A stretch of DNA of 64,000 bases, taken from the NCBI RefSeq assembly GCF_033100135.1, contig NZ_CP136920.1, positions 5,637,001-5,701,000 of the forward strand, in the 5' to 3' direction. This document shows, one piece after another, positions 34,077 to 44,900 of the stretch (positions are counted from its first letter, which is position 1; every line of letters starts with the position of its first letter). Made by a program: the position numbers and the translations under genes. Under the pieces are notes generated by a model. That model worked only from the letters and a program-made list of their open reading frames with translations, was not told the DNA's origin and searched no databases. The DNA comes from Rubellicoccus peritrichatus (GTDB lineage: Bacteria; Verrucomicrobiota; Verrucomicrobiia; Opitutales; Cerasicoccaceae).

Positions 34077-37000
34077 TTACTTACCTATCGCAGTAAAGTT
34101 AAATGCAGTGTTTTGAGGGTTCCCATTTGGACTGCGAATTTTTATAATCGTATTCGATACATTTTTACTGGTAATCATGACAATACGGACATCATTTTGA
34201 CCTGTAATCGGCGTTACTGTCACGCTGTAGGAATTCGAGGTTGTAAACGATTCCGACCACTGAATGTTGTATTCTCCAGTAGTATTTGTTGTTTTGATGA
34301 TGGTATAACCCGTGCCATTGGTCGTTCCATTGGTGCCGTTCGTTTGTCCATATAGGACTCTGGTTCCTGCGGCGCCACTCTCAGTTGACACATAATCATC
34401 TGCGAGCTTCTCTGCGGTGACCGCACTGTCCTCAATTTGATCTGTTTTGATGGCATCCTCTGCGATATCTTCCGTTATAATCGTCCCATTGAAAATTTTA
34501 TCAGTCGTTACGGCATTATTGCCGAGCCTGTTATTACTGACAGCAGAAAGAGCAATGTTAGAAGTAGCGACAGCCCAAATCCCGAGGTCGTTGGAATTAA
34601 TCGTCCCATCTTGAATGTTCGTTGAATGAACTGCATTGTTGGCCAGCTTCTGATCAGTCACTGCATCATTCTGTAACTGCAGAGTGTCTACACTGTTATT
34701 GGCAAGATCATCTGTAGTAATGGAATTATTGGCAATTCTTGCTGAGTTGATCGCATTGCTGGCGATTTGATTTCCAGTGATTGTTCCATCTGCAATCTTG
34801 TCCGCAGTTACGGCCTTGGGGGCCAGGAGAGCTGTGAAAATATGACCTTGGACAATCTTTGAGGCACTAATGGAGCGATCGGCAATCTTGGCAGTGAGGA
34901 TGCTGCCGTCGGCAATGGTCGAACCATCCATGCTCCCCGCTGGCAGCGTGGCCGTCCCTGTGACGTTAAGATTCAGGATATCGACGGTTTTGTCCTCCTG
35001 AGCTACGAACACGTCCGTTCCGTCGGAGCTTCGCATGCGGAGTATCCCTCTAACGCTTAACTCACCCGGGATGGACACCCATGATTCCTGGTTCACAGCA
35101 TCACCGCGCTTCCCCCATCTGAGCGCCAGGAAGGGCTCCGCTGAACCCGACGGGAAAATCCCCAAACCACCGCCCAGTGGATGAGAAAGGACAGGCCCGG
35201 TAACAGTATCACTACCGAATTGTCGCCTACCATTCTCATAAATTGCCAGTCGTCCCTGGTGGTTATCAGAATGCAGGAAGAGAGTAGATTCGATATTCCA
35301 AAGGCTTAAGTTGTTCAAGACAGAGACATTTCCGGCAGAATTCCAGAACAAAGCAGGCGTTTCATTGCCTCCGGAGACAGTGCCAAGGATTCCTCCACCG
35401 TGACCAGTCAGCAGTACTTGGTTAACGGCATTAAAATTGGCGAGTGCAGGATTATCGTCGGTATTATTTTTGATATTCGGAAGGTTACCGAAGGTCAGGC
35501 CAGAAGGTGTCGTTCCATCACTGAGAAACTGATTCAATGAGGTGAGACCGTTATTACCATCCCAAGGTTGCAGGTTAAGTTTCTGGCCACGCTGCAAGCT
35601 GATATCGCCATTGTCGGCAAAGGTTCCCGCACCGATATTGGCAGCAGATAATGTTACCCCGGTTCCATTGCTGATGCTCAAGGTGGTGCCCGAAAGGCTT
35701 AGGTTCTGCAGCTCGTTGGTTGAGCTAGCGTCCTGATCGCTAACATCAAGAGTCGTCCATGCAGTTCCGCTTCCAGAGGACACCAATACCTGCCCACTGG
35801 TTCCTGCTTGTTGACTGGAATCAAGCAAACTACCGGTCACATAAGCATCACCATCGACATGGAGCTCGGCAGAGGGTTGCGACGTGCCGATGCCAATACG
35901 GTTTTGAGCGATCAGATCGACAGGGATCGTGTTAAATGCTTTTTCAATGATCGTCACGCCTTGGTCGTTTGGTGAAGCTGATGCTACATAGATGTAATCG
36001 CCGACCACGTTGACACCGAAAAGTTCATCGAGTCGATTAAAGCCGTTCAAACCATCAATCGCTTCACCCAGTAAAACTGGGTTCGCCTTATCACTAACAT
36101 CAATGATGGTTAAAGCGTTATCATGTGCGGAAACAACATAAGCGAAGTCATTGACAACCTGAACGTTCCGAATGCCCTGTAGGTTGTTAAACCCGCCAAC
36201 ATCATCTCGTATGACTGAAACGAGTTGAGGTGATGCTGGCGTTGAAACATCGATAATACTGAGCGCATTGTCCGCTTGCGCAGAGACAAAGGCATAATCA
36301 CCAGCAATCTCTACATCGAAAGCCCCCATTAGATAATTAAATCCCCCAACCCCATCCACGAGGCTGCTAACGTGTTGTGGTGAGTTTGGATTTGATATAT
36401 CAATTATACTTAATGCATGATCAGAAATAGCCGTTGTGTAAAGTAGATTACCCGCGACCTCGACATCTGTCACAAGCCTGAGGTGATCGAATCCATTCAC
36501 CCCATCTCGGATGACGCCGATGAGTTGCGGAGTTGCCGGGTTTGAAACATCTATGATTGAAATAGCGTTATCAAAAAATGCTGTCACATACAGTAGGCCA
36601 CCAGCGAATTGAGCCTTGTAGCATCCTCCAAGGAAGTCAAAGCCTCCAACGCCGTCTTGAAGCTTTGAGACAAAGGTAGGATTGGTCGGATCACTGACAT
36701 CAACTATAGTCAAGGCATTATCAGAGCGAGAACTGATGTAAGCGTAATTTCCCTCCAGTTCGATACCGCGGGCTGAGGCCAGACTATTAAAATTGGCGCT
36801 GTCGCCATCTTCAATCCGAGCCACTTCGATGGGACCGACTCCACCAAGGTCACTGACATCAAATACCATAAAGCCAATGTCCGTTACGACATAGGCGTAA
36901 TCACCACGGACTTCAATAACTCTTGCTAGGCCCAACGGAGCCGAGGCAAAAGAACCATCAAATATCTCAGCGCGATTACTTAGCCCCTGAAACACATCGT

Positions 37001-39173
37001 ATCCAGTGTTGCCATTGATCTGTAAAGCAGCGTTCGGAGAATTCCCCGACAAACCAATTCCCAAGCCCGCGCTGCTATCCAGAATCGAACTCACCGCACT
37101 CGAGAGATCCACACTTGAAAAACCAGTATTTGAATGACCGTCATCGATTGATAGGTCACTTCCATTCAGAGTAAGCATTTGCAGCTCATTAGTCGGGTCA
37201 GAGTCGTTGTCATTGACGTCCAGCGTCGTCCACTCAGTGCCAGTGCCAGTAGTCGTCAAGATTTGACCATTGGTTCCCGCTTGTTGGCTGGAATCAAGCA
37301 AGCTTCCCGTTACGAAAGCATCGCCGTCGACATGGAGTTCGGCAGAGGGTTGGGACGTGCCGATGCCAATACGATTTTGCGTGATCAGATCTACAGTGAT
37401 AGCGTCGATCGTCTGTTCAATAATCGTTACCGTATCATCGCCCACGGATGTCACGTAGATAAAGTCTCCTGAGACTTCGACTGCATAGGGCACTGAAAGC
37501 CTATTATAACCATTGTTCCCATCGAACACAGTCGCAATTAATTCTGGGTTCTGTTTATCACTGATATCAATCAAAGTTAACGCATTGTCCTGCTGAGCGG
37601 TAACATAAATAATATCATCCACGATTTTCATTTCGCTAGCCAAAGAGAGTCGATTAAATCCGTTAACGCCATCTCGAATTGCAGTCACCAGTGTCGGTGA
37701 CGTTGGAATTGAGACGTCTATTATGTTAATGGCGCTATCATCTCGCCCCGTGACAAACGCATAGTCACCGACCACTTCAACATCAAATGCGGCATCTAAA
37801 TAATCGAAGCCATCAACGCCATCCACCAATTCCGCTAACTTGACTGGAACACTTGGCGTACTGACATCAATGATCGTCAAGGCATCGTCATCGAATGCCG
37901 TCACATATAGCAAGTCATTGGCTATACTAACATCGCGTGCTCCAGCGAGTTGATCAAACCCTCCGACACCATCTTCAATAACAGTAACTAACTGAGGGTT
38001 GAACGGATCGCTAATGTTGACAACAGATACAGCGTTTTCACTGAGCGATGAAACAAAGGCATAGTCCCCAGACACCGCTATCTTGAATACCCCTGATAAA
38101 TGATTAAAACCATTAACATTATCCTCTAATTTGGATACAAAACTAGGATTCGCAGGGTCAGAAACATCGATAATGGTAACCGCGTCATCACCGGATGATC
38201 CGACATACGCATAGTTACCTACGATATCGATATCCCGTATTAAAGACAGTTTATCAAAATCACTGGTGCTTCCATCGTTAATCCTAACTAACTCAGACGG
38301 CCCCGCTCCGTTTAAAGCACTGATATCAAAAATCAATAGACTACTGGAGCCTGCGATGTAGGCATTATTTCCATCGACTTCAACCGCAAACGAGCTCCCC
38401 AAAGAGCCAGTCATAAAAGAGCCATTACGTATTTCAGCGATATTACTTAACCCCTGAAACACCTTGTACCCAGTATTGCCATTGATCTGTAAAGCAGCAT
38501 CCGGAACATTTCCATTTAAGCCAATTCCCAAACCGGAACTGCCATCGAGAATCGAACTCACCGCACTCGAGAGATCCACACTTGAAAAACCAGTATTTGA
38601 ATTACCGTCATCGATTGATAGGCCACTTCCATTCAGAGTAAGCATTTGCAGTTCATTATTCGGATCCGCATCTGCGTCGTCGATACTGACGCCAACGGCC
38701 AAGCTATTGGCTGTTGTCGCAACAGTGGCTACAGCAGCACTATCGGCAATGGTTGCCCTGTGCGCATGAGCCACAGGCAGGATGCGAATGCTCTCGATAA
38801 GATCGAACGGGCCACTGGCTCCACCTTCACTGTACCAGACACGTAGATAGAGAATGTCATTGTTCCATATATCACTGGGGAGTGCGATATTGCTAACCCC
38901 ACCCTCGCCTAACTCCAAGGCAAAGAGGCCCTTCGTAACCTGTAGTTCGTGACCGATGGAAGGTTCTGAACCGGATGTTGAAGTGCCATCATTTGACCAG
39001 TAAGAAACCGTCGGGCTCGTCGCATCATCAACAATGGCGAACTTAAAATGGCGTGGTCCTGTGGGCAACAAATTATCTTCAGAAACGCGGCCCTGGTAGG
39101 GTAAGGTATTAGTAATGGCAGCTGGTAGTAGTTGGCAAAATAACAGTAGAAACGGAATGATTAGTTTATTCAT
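34077..39173 (-). CDS. Giant secreted protein with two seven-repeat LVIVD propellers and a fibre-like tail
   Basis: 1698 residues with a signal peptide (residues 1-18). The N-terminal domain (about 20-140) is a common Verrucomicrobial opening (TNTLPYQGRVSEDNLLPTGPRHFKFAIVDD). Two homologous blocks of about 490 residues follow. Each begins NELQMLTLNGS-LSIDDG, has seven LVIVD-type repeats (YAFVxxxxDNALTIIDVSDPxxPxLV) and ends IGIGTSQPSAELHVDGDA. Seven repeats per block suggest two seven-bladed propellers. After a further beta-rich section come about 15 ten-residue repeats (ITxxxIAxNA type), then a Gly/Asn/Thr-rich tip resembling phage tail-fibre ends. No enzyme motif. Probably a surface fibre or adhesin. 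Confidence 0.8.
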   Translation of the reverse strand: MNKLIIPFLLLFCQLLPAAITNTLPYQGRVSEDNLLPTGPRHFKFAIVDDATSPTVSYWSNDGTSTSGSEPSIGHELQVTKGLFALELGEGGVSNIALPSDIWNNDILYLRVWYSEGGASGPFDLIESIRILPVAHAHRATIADSAAVATVATTANSLAVGVSIDDADADPNNELQMLTLNGSGLSIDDGNSNTGFSSVDLSSAVSSILDGSSGLGIGLNGNVPDAALQINGNTGYKVFQGLSNIAEIRNGSFMTGSLGSSFAVEVDGNNAYIAGSSSLLIFDISALNGAGPSELVRINDGSTSDFDKLSLIRDIDIVGNYAYVGSSGDDAVTIIDVSDPANPSFVSKLEDNVNGFNHLSGVFKIAVSGDYAFVSSLSENAVSVVNISDPFNPQLVTVIEDGVGGFDQLAGARDVSIANDLLYVTAFDDDALTIIDVSTPSVPVKLAELVDGVDGFDYLDAAFDVEVVGDYAFVTGRDDSAINIIDVSIPTSPTLVTAIRDGVNGFNRLSLASEMKIVDDIIYVTAQQDNALTLIDISDKQNPELIATVFDGNNGYNRLSVPYAVEVSGDFIYVTSVGDDTVTIIEQTIDAITVDLITQNRIGIGTSQPSAELHVDGDAFVTGSLLDSSQQAGTNGQILTTTGTGTEWTTLDVNDNDSDPTNELQMLTLNGSDLSIDDGHSNTGFSSVDLSSAVSSILDSSAGLGIGLSGNSPNAALQINGNTGYDVFQGLSNRAEIFDGSFASAPLGLARVIEVRGDYAYVVTDIGFMVFDVSDLGGVGPIEVARIEDGDSANFNSLASARGIELEGNYAYISSRSDNALTIVDVSDPTNPTFVSKLQDGVGGFDFLGGCYKAQFAGGLLYVTAFFDNAISIIDVSNPATPQLIGVIRDGVNGFDHLRLVTDVEVAGNLLYTTAISDHALSIIDISNPNSPQHVSSLVDGVGGFNYLMGAFDVEIAGDYAFVSAQADNALSIIDVSTPASPQLVSVIRDDVGGFNNLQGIRNVQVVNDFAYVVSAHDNALTIIDVSDKANPVLLGEAIDGLNGFNRLDELFGVNVVGDYIYVASASPNDQGVTIIEKAFNTIPVDLIAQNRIGIGTSQPSAELHVDGDAYVTGSLLDSSQQAGTSGQVLVSSGSGTAWTTLDVSDQDASSTNELQNLSLSGTTLSISNGTGVTLSAANIGAGTFADNGDISLQRGQKLNLQPWDGNNGLTSLNQFLSDGTTPSGLTFGNLPNIKNNTDDNPALANFNAVNQVLLTGHGGGILGTVSGGNETPALFWNSAGNVSVLNNLSLWNIESTLFLHSDNHQGRLAIYENGRRQFGSDTVTGPVLSHPLGGGLGIFPSGSAEPFLALRWGKRGDAVNQESWVSIPGELSVRGILRMRSSDGTDVFVAQEDKTVDILNLNVTGTATLPAGSMDGSTIADGSILTAKIADRSISASKIVQGHIFTALLAPKAVTADKIADGTITGNQIASNAINSARIANNSITTDDLANNSVDTLQLQNDAVTDQKLANNAVHSTNIQDGTINSNDLGIWAVATSNIALSAVSNNRLGNNAVTTDKIFNGTIITEDIAEDAIKTDQIEDSAVTAEKLADDYVSTESGAAGTRVLYGQTNGTNGTTNGTGYTIIKTTNTTGEYNIQWSESFTTSNSYSVTVTPITGQNDVRIVMITSKNVSNTIIKIRSPNGNPQNTAFNFTAIGK
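35785..38665. repeat. Internal ~1.47-kb duplication in the LVIVD gene
   Basis: DNA at 37009-37190 and 38476-38657 is nearly identical over long stretches, as are 35811-35925 and 37284-37398. The offset is about 1467-1473 bases (489-491 codons). This is a duplication of a whole propeller block, with the flanking segments better conserved than the blades. Confidence 0.75.
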
Positions 39174-39635
39174 AGTAGTGCTCCGTTACAAAATTATGTT
39201 AAATCATTTCTCGGGTAGCGTGATGTTCAAAAAGGCGATATGCCTTCGTTCAAAAATAATCGGCATACATTACCAATCAGGCAGCCCTTCATGGCGGCAG
39301 ATAAATGACTGAAGCGACACACGCGGATTTCAATAATACAAGAAAAGCGCAGCTTCTTCCAACAAGATCCGTGAAGCTTGATGCAAACGGATAAGCTACC
39401 CCTTCAAATAAATTTAACAAAGCCGATGTCTCGTATTCACCATAGGCTAAACCATATCCAGCATTGTGCGGATTCATAGGGAGTAAGCTTTGAGTAGATT
39501 GTATGGAAGTTGGTAGTGGAGCTAAAAGACCATAGTCATATGCTAGGATTGCCGCAATCGACGATCATAACTGAGACAAACAGTCTTGAAGAGAAATAGG
39601 GTAAATAAGGTGTGTTTTCACATATTATCGACTAT

Positions 39636-39668
39636 TTTTCATTAAAGTTAATATAATATTAATGAAAA
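39636..39668. promoter_or_regulatory. AT-rich inverted repeat
   Basis: TTTTCATTAA (39636-39645) and TTAATGAAAA (39659-39668) form a perfect 10-bp inverted repeat with a 13-base AT-rich spacer, about 465 bases upstream of the LVIVD gene start. Possible protein-binding site; no direct evidence. Confidence 0.35.
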
Positions 39669-39749
39669 TTCCCCTCAATGCAGGAAAAAGCAATGCCATT
39701 TGATGATTTAGCAGGAATCAATCAAACCAACCCATTTCGCGTGCAGTCT

Positions 39750-39768
39750 AAATAAGCTAAGCTTATTT
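39750..39768. promoter_or_regulatory. 19-bp perfect palindrome
   Basis: AAATAAGCTAAGCTTATTT: 9-bp arms around a single central A. It lies 300 bases past the end of the amylase operon and about 580 bases upstream of the LVIVD gene. No T run follows on either strand, so an operator-type site is more likely than a terminator. Confidence 0.4.
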
Positions 39769-40069
39769 ACAAATAATAGCTACAAATGATAACACACAAT
39801 CACTAACTTTATTTAACTGCCATGAAAGACTCAGTATACTGGCTCAAGGTCAGAACAAACTCCAATGCCCTAACAACAGCAGACGAGAACTCACCGATGC
39901 CCCCGCTATTAAGAAGACGCAAACCAAACAATAGAATCAGACCTCGGCTTTTTTGTGCGACAGAACGAAAACGTGTGACCGAACAAGCGCAAGACCCCAG
40001 AGAGTTACTGTTAAGTGTAACCCACTCTCAATAAAGGAGGATATGCTTAATACCGAGCTCCAGGTATCT

Positions 40070-41950
40070 CTACTCGCTGATGACAGCGACTTCTTCCATA
40101 CTTTGTTCGACCGGATCACCAATGATGACTGCCGACACAGCTGGGAGAGTTAACTGATAATCTGAGGCAAGGCCGGAAAGCGATGCACCAGCATCAGTAC
40201 CAGCAAGGATGGCCGGGCTGTTCAAATTCTCCCCATCAATAGTGATCGTTGCCTCTTTGGAACTGCGGTTAAAGTAAGCCACAATGCGTTCGTCTCCCAG
40301 TGTGCGTTCGAAGCCGAAAACCTTGCTTTTATCATCAACTTCGAGCTGTTTATAGGCACCAGTTTTAAGGGCATCACTTTGAGCTCGCACGCCAAAGGCA
40401 TTTGAAAACTGACCATATAAATCCGGATTGAATTCGACAATCTGCGGCTCGTCGAACTTGCCCTTTCGCGGATGATTGACCATGGGGTCATACTCAAGGT
40501 CCTCCCAAATCATCGGCATGCGATCATCCGGGTCATCACCACCCCACATACCCGCTTCTGTTCCATAGTAAACCATGGGCGAACCTGGGTAGGCGGCCTG
40601 CATCAGGGCAATCATACGCAGGATGCGGAGATCCGATTCGTCGGGGGCACCGGAATCATAGTCATCATAGCCACGCGAGCTGACGCGGTTCTGATTGTCA
40701 TAATCGTAACCCCCGGGATCCTGATACTTCTCGCCCGGTTCCAGCCGATTGATAATTGCCGAGGTAACGCGCTGTGTATCGTGCGAATCCATCAAGTTCT
40801 GCAAAGCCAAAGCCTGCGCGTAAGGATAGGATTCGAGACGATCTTTCAGCATTTTAGCAAATTCTGTAGTCGGGATGGCATCATCAATCATCCATGCCTT
40901 CACCGGGCTGGCAAAACCGTAGTAATTCATCGAGGCTGAGAAGCCTGCTTCTTCAAGAAAATGACGAGCATTACCCCAGACCTCGGCAGAAGTGTAGGCC
41001 TCGGGGTTGATTTCGCGGACATATGCATTCCAGTCACGCCAGAAACCTGCTGGAACTTCCTCAGCAACATCCAAACGCCAACCGTCGATACCGTCGCTCG
41101 GATCACCGTCATCATTCGGATCCATCCAGCGCTTGGTGGCGGCAAAGATATAAGCCTTGGGTTCGGCATGCTGGTCATTGCCATCTGCAGTATCTGCAAA
41201 GATTGGAAGGCTTTTAAACCCCCACCAGGATTCGTAGTCGAATTCATTTCTCGCCGTCTCAGGGTCGTCAAACGTGCGAACAATATACCAGTCAACGTAA
41301 GGGGAATCCTCCTGGTTATCCATCAGGTCGCGAAATGCAAAAAAGTCACGTCCTGTATGATTCCAGACCCCATCAATGATAACACGAATCCCGCGATCAT
41401 GTGCCTGTTTCACCATTTCTAGGAAAAGCTTGTCCGCAGCTGTCCAATGCCAGGTTTCCGGATCAGATGTCTCCGTCATCATAAGCTCAAAGTCGCCTGC
41501 TGGATCCGGGCCAAAGAAAGGATCGATATGGTGAAAACTATTTCCGTCGTATTTGTGCAGAGAACGGGCAAAGAAAACCGGGTTGAAGTAGATCGCTGTA
41601 ATGCCAAGTTCTTTAATGTAATCGAGCTTGTCGATCACGCCCTGCATATCGCCACCAAAACGACGGTCGAGTACCGATCCGTAAAAGTCATCACTCAGCT
41701 CCTCCTCCCAGGGCAGACGAGAATACCAGTCGGCAGTCCAACTGGAAACCTCCCAGTTCGATCCCGCATTGATCGGCCACTCGAGTGAGTCGCGAGTTGG
41801 GTCATTAGACGGGTCGCCATTGCGAAAGCGTTCGGGAAAAATCTGATACCAGACCACGCCCTCGGACCAGGCTGGAACGTTTTCAACAGATTCAGGTTGG
41901 TCGGCGACAGCGGTCATCACCGAAAACAGGGCAAGCGTAGTAATCGTCAT
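40070..41950 (-). CDS. Secreted GH13 alpha-amylase-type glycoside hydrolase
   Basis: A 626-residue protein with a short signal peptide (residues 1-17, ending AVADQ). The catalytic barrel has all four GH13 regions: DGVWNH (193-198), GWRLDVA with nucleophile Asp294, acid/base Glu323 in TSAEVWG, and His390-Asp391 in LMDSHDTQR. VVWYQIFPERFRNGD near the start and WWGFKSLPIF are typical of neopullulanase/cyclomaltodextrinase-like and Bacteroidetes starch-utilisation GH13 enzymes. The C-terminal beta domain ends about residue 610. Likely hydrolyses alpha-1,4-glucans in the periplasm or outside. Last gene of a three-gene operon, 20 bases behind the previous gene. Confidence 0.93.
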   Translation of the reverse strand: MTITTLALFSVMTAVADQPESVENVPAWSEGVVWYQIFPERFRNGDPSNDPTRDSLEWPINAGSNWEVSSWTADWYSRLPWEEELSDDFYGSVLDRRFGGDMQGVIDKLDYIKELGITAIYFNPVFFARSLHKYDGNSFHHIDPFFGPDPAGDFELMMTETSDPETWHWTAADKLFLEMVKQAHDRGIRVIIDGVWNHTGRDFFAFRDLMDNQEDSPYVDWYIVRTFDDPETARNEFDYESWWGFKSLPIFADTADGNDQHAEPKAYIFAATKRWMDPNDDGDPSDGIDGWRLDVAEEVPAGFWRDWNAYVREINPEAYTSAEVWGNARHFLEEAGFSASMNYYGFASPVKAWMIDDAIPTTEFAKMLKDRLESYPYAQALALQNLMDSHDTQRVTSAIINRLEPGEKYQDPGGYDYDNQNRVSSRGYDDYDSGAPDESDLRILRMIALMQAAYPGSPMVYYGTEAGMWGGDDPDDRMPMIWEDLEYDPMVNHPRKGKFDEPQIVEFNPDLYGQFSNAFGVRAQSDALKTGAYKQLEVDDKSKVFGFERTLGDERIVAYFNRSSKEATITIDGENLNSPAILAGTDAGASLSGLASDYQLTLPAVSAVIIGDPVEQSMEEVAVISE

Positions 41951-41970
41951 AATTTAAGTATTCTTGGTTA

Positions 41971-44900
41971 TCAAGGTTCAGCTGATGCTATGATCACGCG
42001 ATAAAATTTAACATTCAGGGCAGCACGAGTCAGATCGGCGTCTTCCCAGTTCTGAGTGCCATCCGCACCAGCAACAGTGGCTACCGTCGCCCAGTCGCCG
42101 GTAACGAGATGTTCACGAAATTGAATCGTATAAGTAACTCCAGAAACGCCGGGCCATTCCAGAATCATGCCTCCACCGGAAGCCGTATCACTCTGCCCCA
42201 TACGCAGAACAGAATTCGCATCAAGTGGATCCGTTCCTGCCATGGCTTCGTCATTGTTATTCTGGCCATCAAAGTCTTCGTCTCCGCTTGAAGAGAGTGT
42301 TTGGACGGCTGCGCTCATTGTGCTGGGTGATCCCAAAATACCTGCAGCACTGACTGGGACAATCGAAGCATAGAGAGACTGGCCTTCGCTTGCGGTGGCA
42401 GTGTAGTATTGATTGCCGCCTGTTGAAACACTGTCGGCGATGTCATTTCCGCCCGGTGTGGTTCCAACTGTGATCCGATAATCGGTTACAACATCATCCT
42501 CGGTCAAAGTGCCGTCATCCCAGTTGAAAGTAACGGAATCACCAACGACCCAGGCCTGCATGTTTTCAGAAAAAGGCTGATCAGTCGCCGGCGGAGGAGT
42601 TACATCATAGAGCTTTAGATATTGTGCCTCGAATGGTTCCGCGATCCAGGTAGAGTTTGCAAGCGGCACCTTATAAAGATTCACAAAGAAACCAGATGCT
42701 TTTAGGTCCGCGCCAGTAATACCGCTACCCCATTGAAAAACATCGCGACGGTTTGATTGTTGAGCCGTGTAAGCTGCAATGTTTCTAACGTTATAGGTGC
42801 GACCGTCTTTGATGCCAACCAGCGATGCCAGTGTGCTTGGGATTTTGTAATTGTCACTTTGATTGTTATCACGATCCAAATTGACAAAAGCGAAAACGAC
42901 ATCACTCGATGCAGGCGATGCACCGGCTTCTTCGTACTTCGCTACGGAGAAAATCTGTCCATTGAAACCATCGCCATCCATGAAAAAGCGACTCTGGCTA
43001 CGAAGTGCCGGACTGAACAAGCGTGCCTGATTCATCCCACCATACACATGATAGAGTTGGTCGTTGCCAAAGTTTGTATCGTTCCAAATCGGGTCCATCG
43101 AATTCCAACGCTTAAAGTGCGGGATAAGCTTTCCAAAATTCGTCTCATAATGATTGTAACCTGTAGTTCGACTAATGCCCAGCTCCTGACCTGGGAAAAT
43201 CAACGGTACACCATCGATCGATGCACCAACGCTGTAACGGATCAAAGCCTCCCAGGGGTCATCATAATTTTCCTCATCATGTGATGTATTGTTCGAAAGC
43301 ACCAAGCCAAGGCCGTAGGCGTTACGGCGATCTTCATAAATGTTGCGATAGTCCTGCGCGTTGCTGGCCACCTTCAACGGGAATACAATGTTTTCGTTGA
43401 GAATATCAAAGTGACGATTACTGCGATAAGTGACTGCGCCGCCGTCGAGCGACTCACTCATCATGACAAAATTCCACTTACGCTCACGGGCAACATTGAT
43501 GATGTATTCCCAGGCTTGGGGAGGAAGCCCTTGCCCAAAGTCACAACGCAAACCATCAATACCCAAGTGGCGGTTCGCTTCAGTAATCGGAGTGCCTTCA
43601 GCATAACCTGTTTTCTCAAGCCAGTGAACAGCATAGAGGCTAAAGTACTTCCAAACCAAACGTGTGATATTGCGGTTCTCTCCGCCTTGAACAAAGTCTG
43701 CATTAGTCCAGCTAGGGTCACTGGAATCAAACCAGTCACCTTCGTTGAGATAGTTGCTGTTGTCGCCAGGATTGGTTTCCACCAGTGAAGCATAACGCCC
43801 GAAGAAAATATCTTTTACATCATTCCACTTACCAAAGTCACCGCGATCGGGAGCAGCAGCGATATCGCCTGCACTTGATGCCCGTTCGCCATAGTTTCCG
43901 TTCTTGGAAAAGAAACGTGCATCGCGGTTACGAATCTCATCCAGTGGACTCCAGGTTTGCCCATCGGGTTGAAAAAGGTCGACACCCTGTTGAGCCAGCT
44001 CGACATCAAACGATGAGTGATTGAAAGGGGCATCCAACATGATACCGACTTCCTTGGCATCCGCAGCGGCAGCAAAGTTCTGAAACGCAGTCATAGCACG
44101 AGCACGATTGACTTCCACACTGTCACTGCCGTTGTAGTCTTTCGTCATCAACTGATTGACCTCAAAGAAGTTCTTCACCGCGTAAGGACTCCCTGGATCA
44201 TAGGGCGCAGTTGCGGTCCCCCACCCTCCACTGGGTTCACGGCCATCAATACCATTAGGGTGAATCGGTTGAAACCAAAGCCAGTTACTGCCAAGTCCAT
44301 CCTTCAGATAATCAAGATTCCAGCGACTACTGGTATCTCCATGTGGAGCACCGGGTGCATCATGCAGATCTTCAAACGTACTACGCGTTGCAAACGTGTC
44401 TCCCGTCGCCTCGATGTTGAAGACGTTGATCTCGTAAAGATTAATGTTCAAAGCATCAATTGGACTTACGGTAATAGCGTGATCACGGCGACCATCGCTG
44501 GAATACCAAATCCAGTTGTTAGGATCATTACCGTTTTCTGTAATCGCATCCGACACCTTAAAACGCGCGGTTAAACGATAGGCACCTGTTTTGTCCGCGT
44601 TCATCGTCAAAGTATAAGTCCCTGCTCCCGCGCTGGCCATGGTGTAGGCTTTGTAGTAGTGGCTGTCATCACCGGCAACGATGCTGTTTCCATCTACACC
44701 AACAATGCCGTCGTCATAACCATCATTATTAGCATCTTCGTTGGCACGGTCGCGGCGATTAAGATTCGTATAAACTTCTGCAGCGATGACGTTGGGCTTA
44801 CCCGGCTCGAAAACGATACTCAAAGACTCTGACTCGGCAGCAATCTCATCAATGAACAATTTGCTCGTAGTGTAGTTGGCATTGAGCCCGTTAATGGTTA

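Larger units (their letters stand above)
39174..40069. other. 896-bp gene-poor region
   Basis: No confident gene. Short frames at 39289-39477 (minus) and 39822-40034 (plus) have no recognisable features. The region is AT-rich at 39600-39830. It contains two perfect inverted repeats, listed separately, and must include the promoter of the minus-strand LVIVD gene and the 3' end of the amylase operon. No hairpin with a T run was found for the operon end. Confidence 0.5.

Noticed and set aside
39289-39477. 62-codon minus-strand frame in the gene-poor gap
   Set aside because: No ribosome-binding site, no family resemblance, and a length expected by chance.
39822-40153. Two short plus-strand frames (39822-40034 and one from ATG 40043) with AAGGAGG between them
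   Set aside because: The AAGGAGG is only two bases from the ATG at 40043, too close to serve well. The second frame is 36 codons and antisense to the amylase end, and neither product looks protein-like.
44017-44574. 185-codon plus-strand frame antisense to the large GH13 gene
   Set aside because: It lies opposite the strongly supported barrel-coding region and shows no domain.
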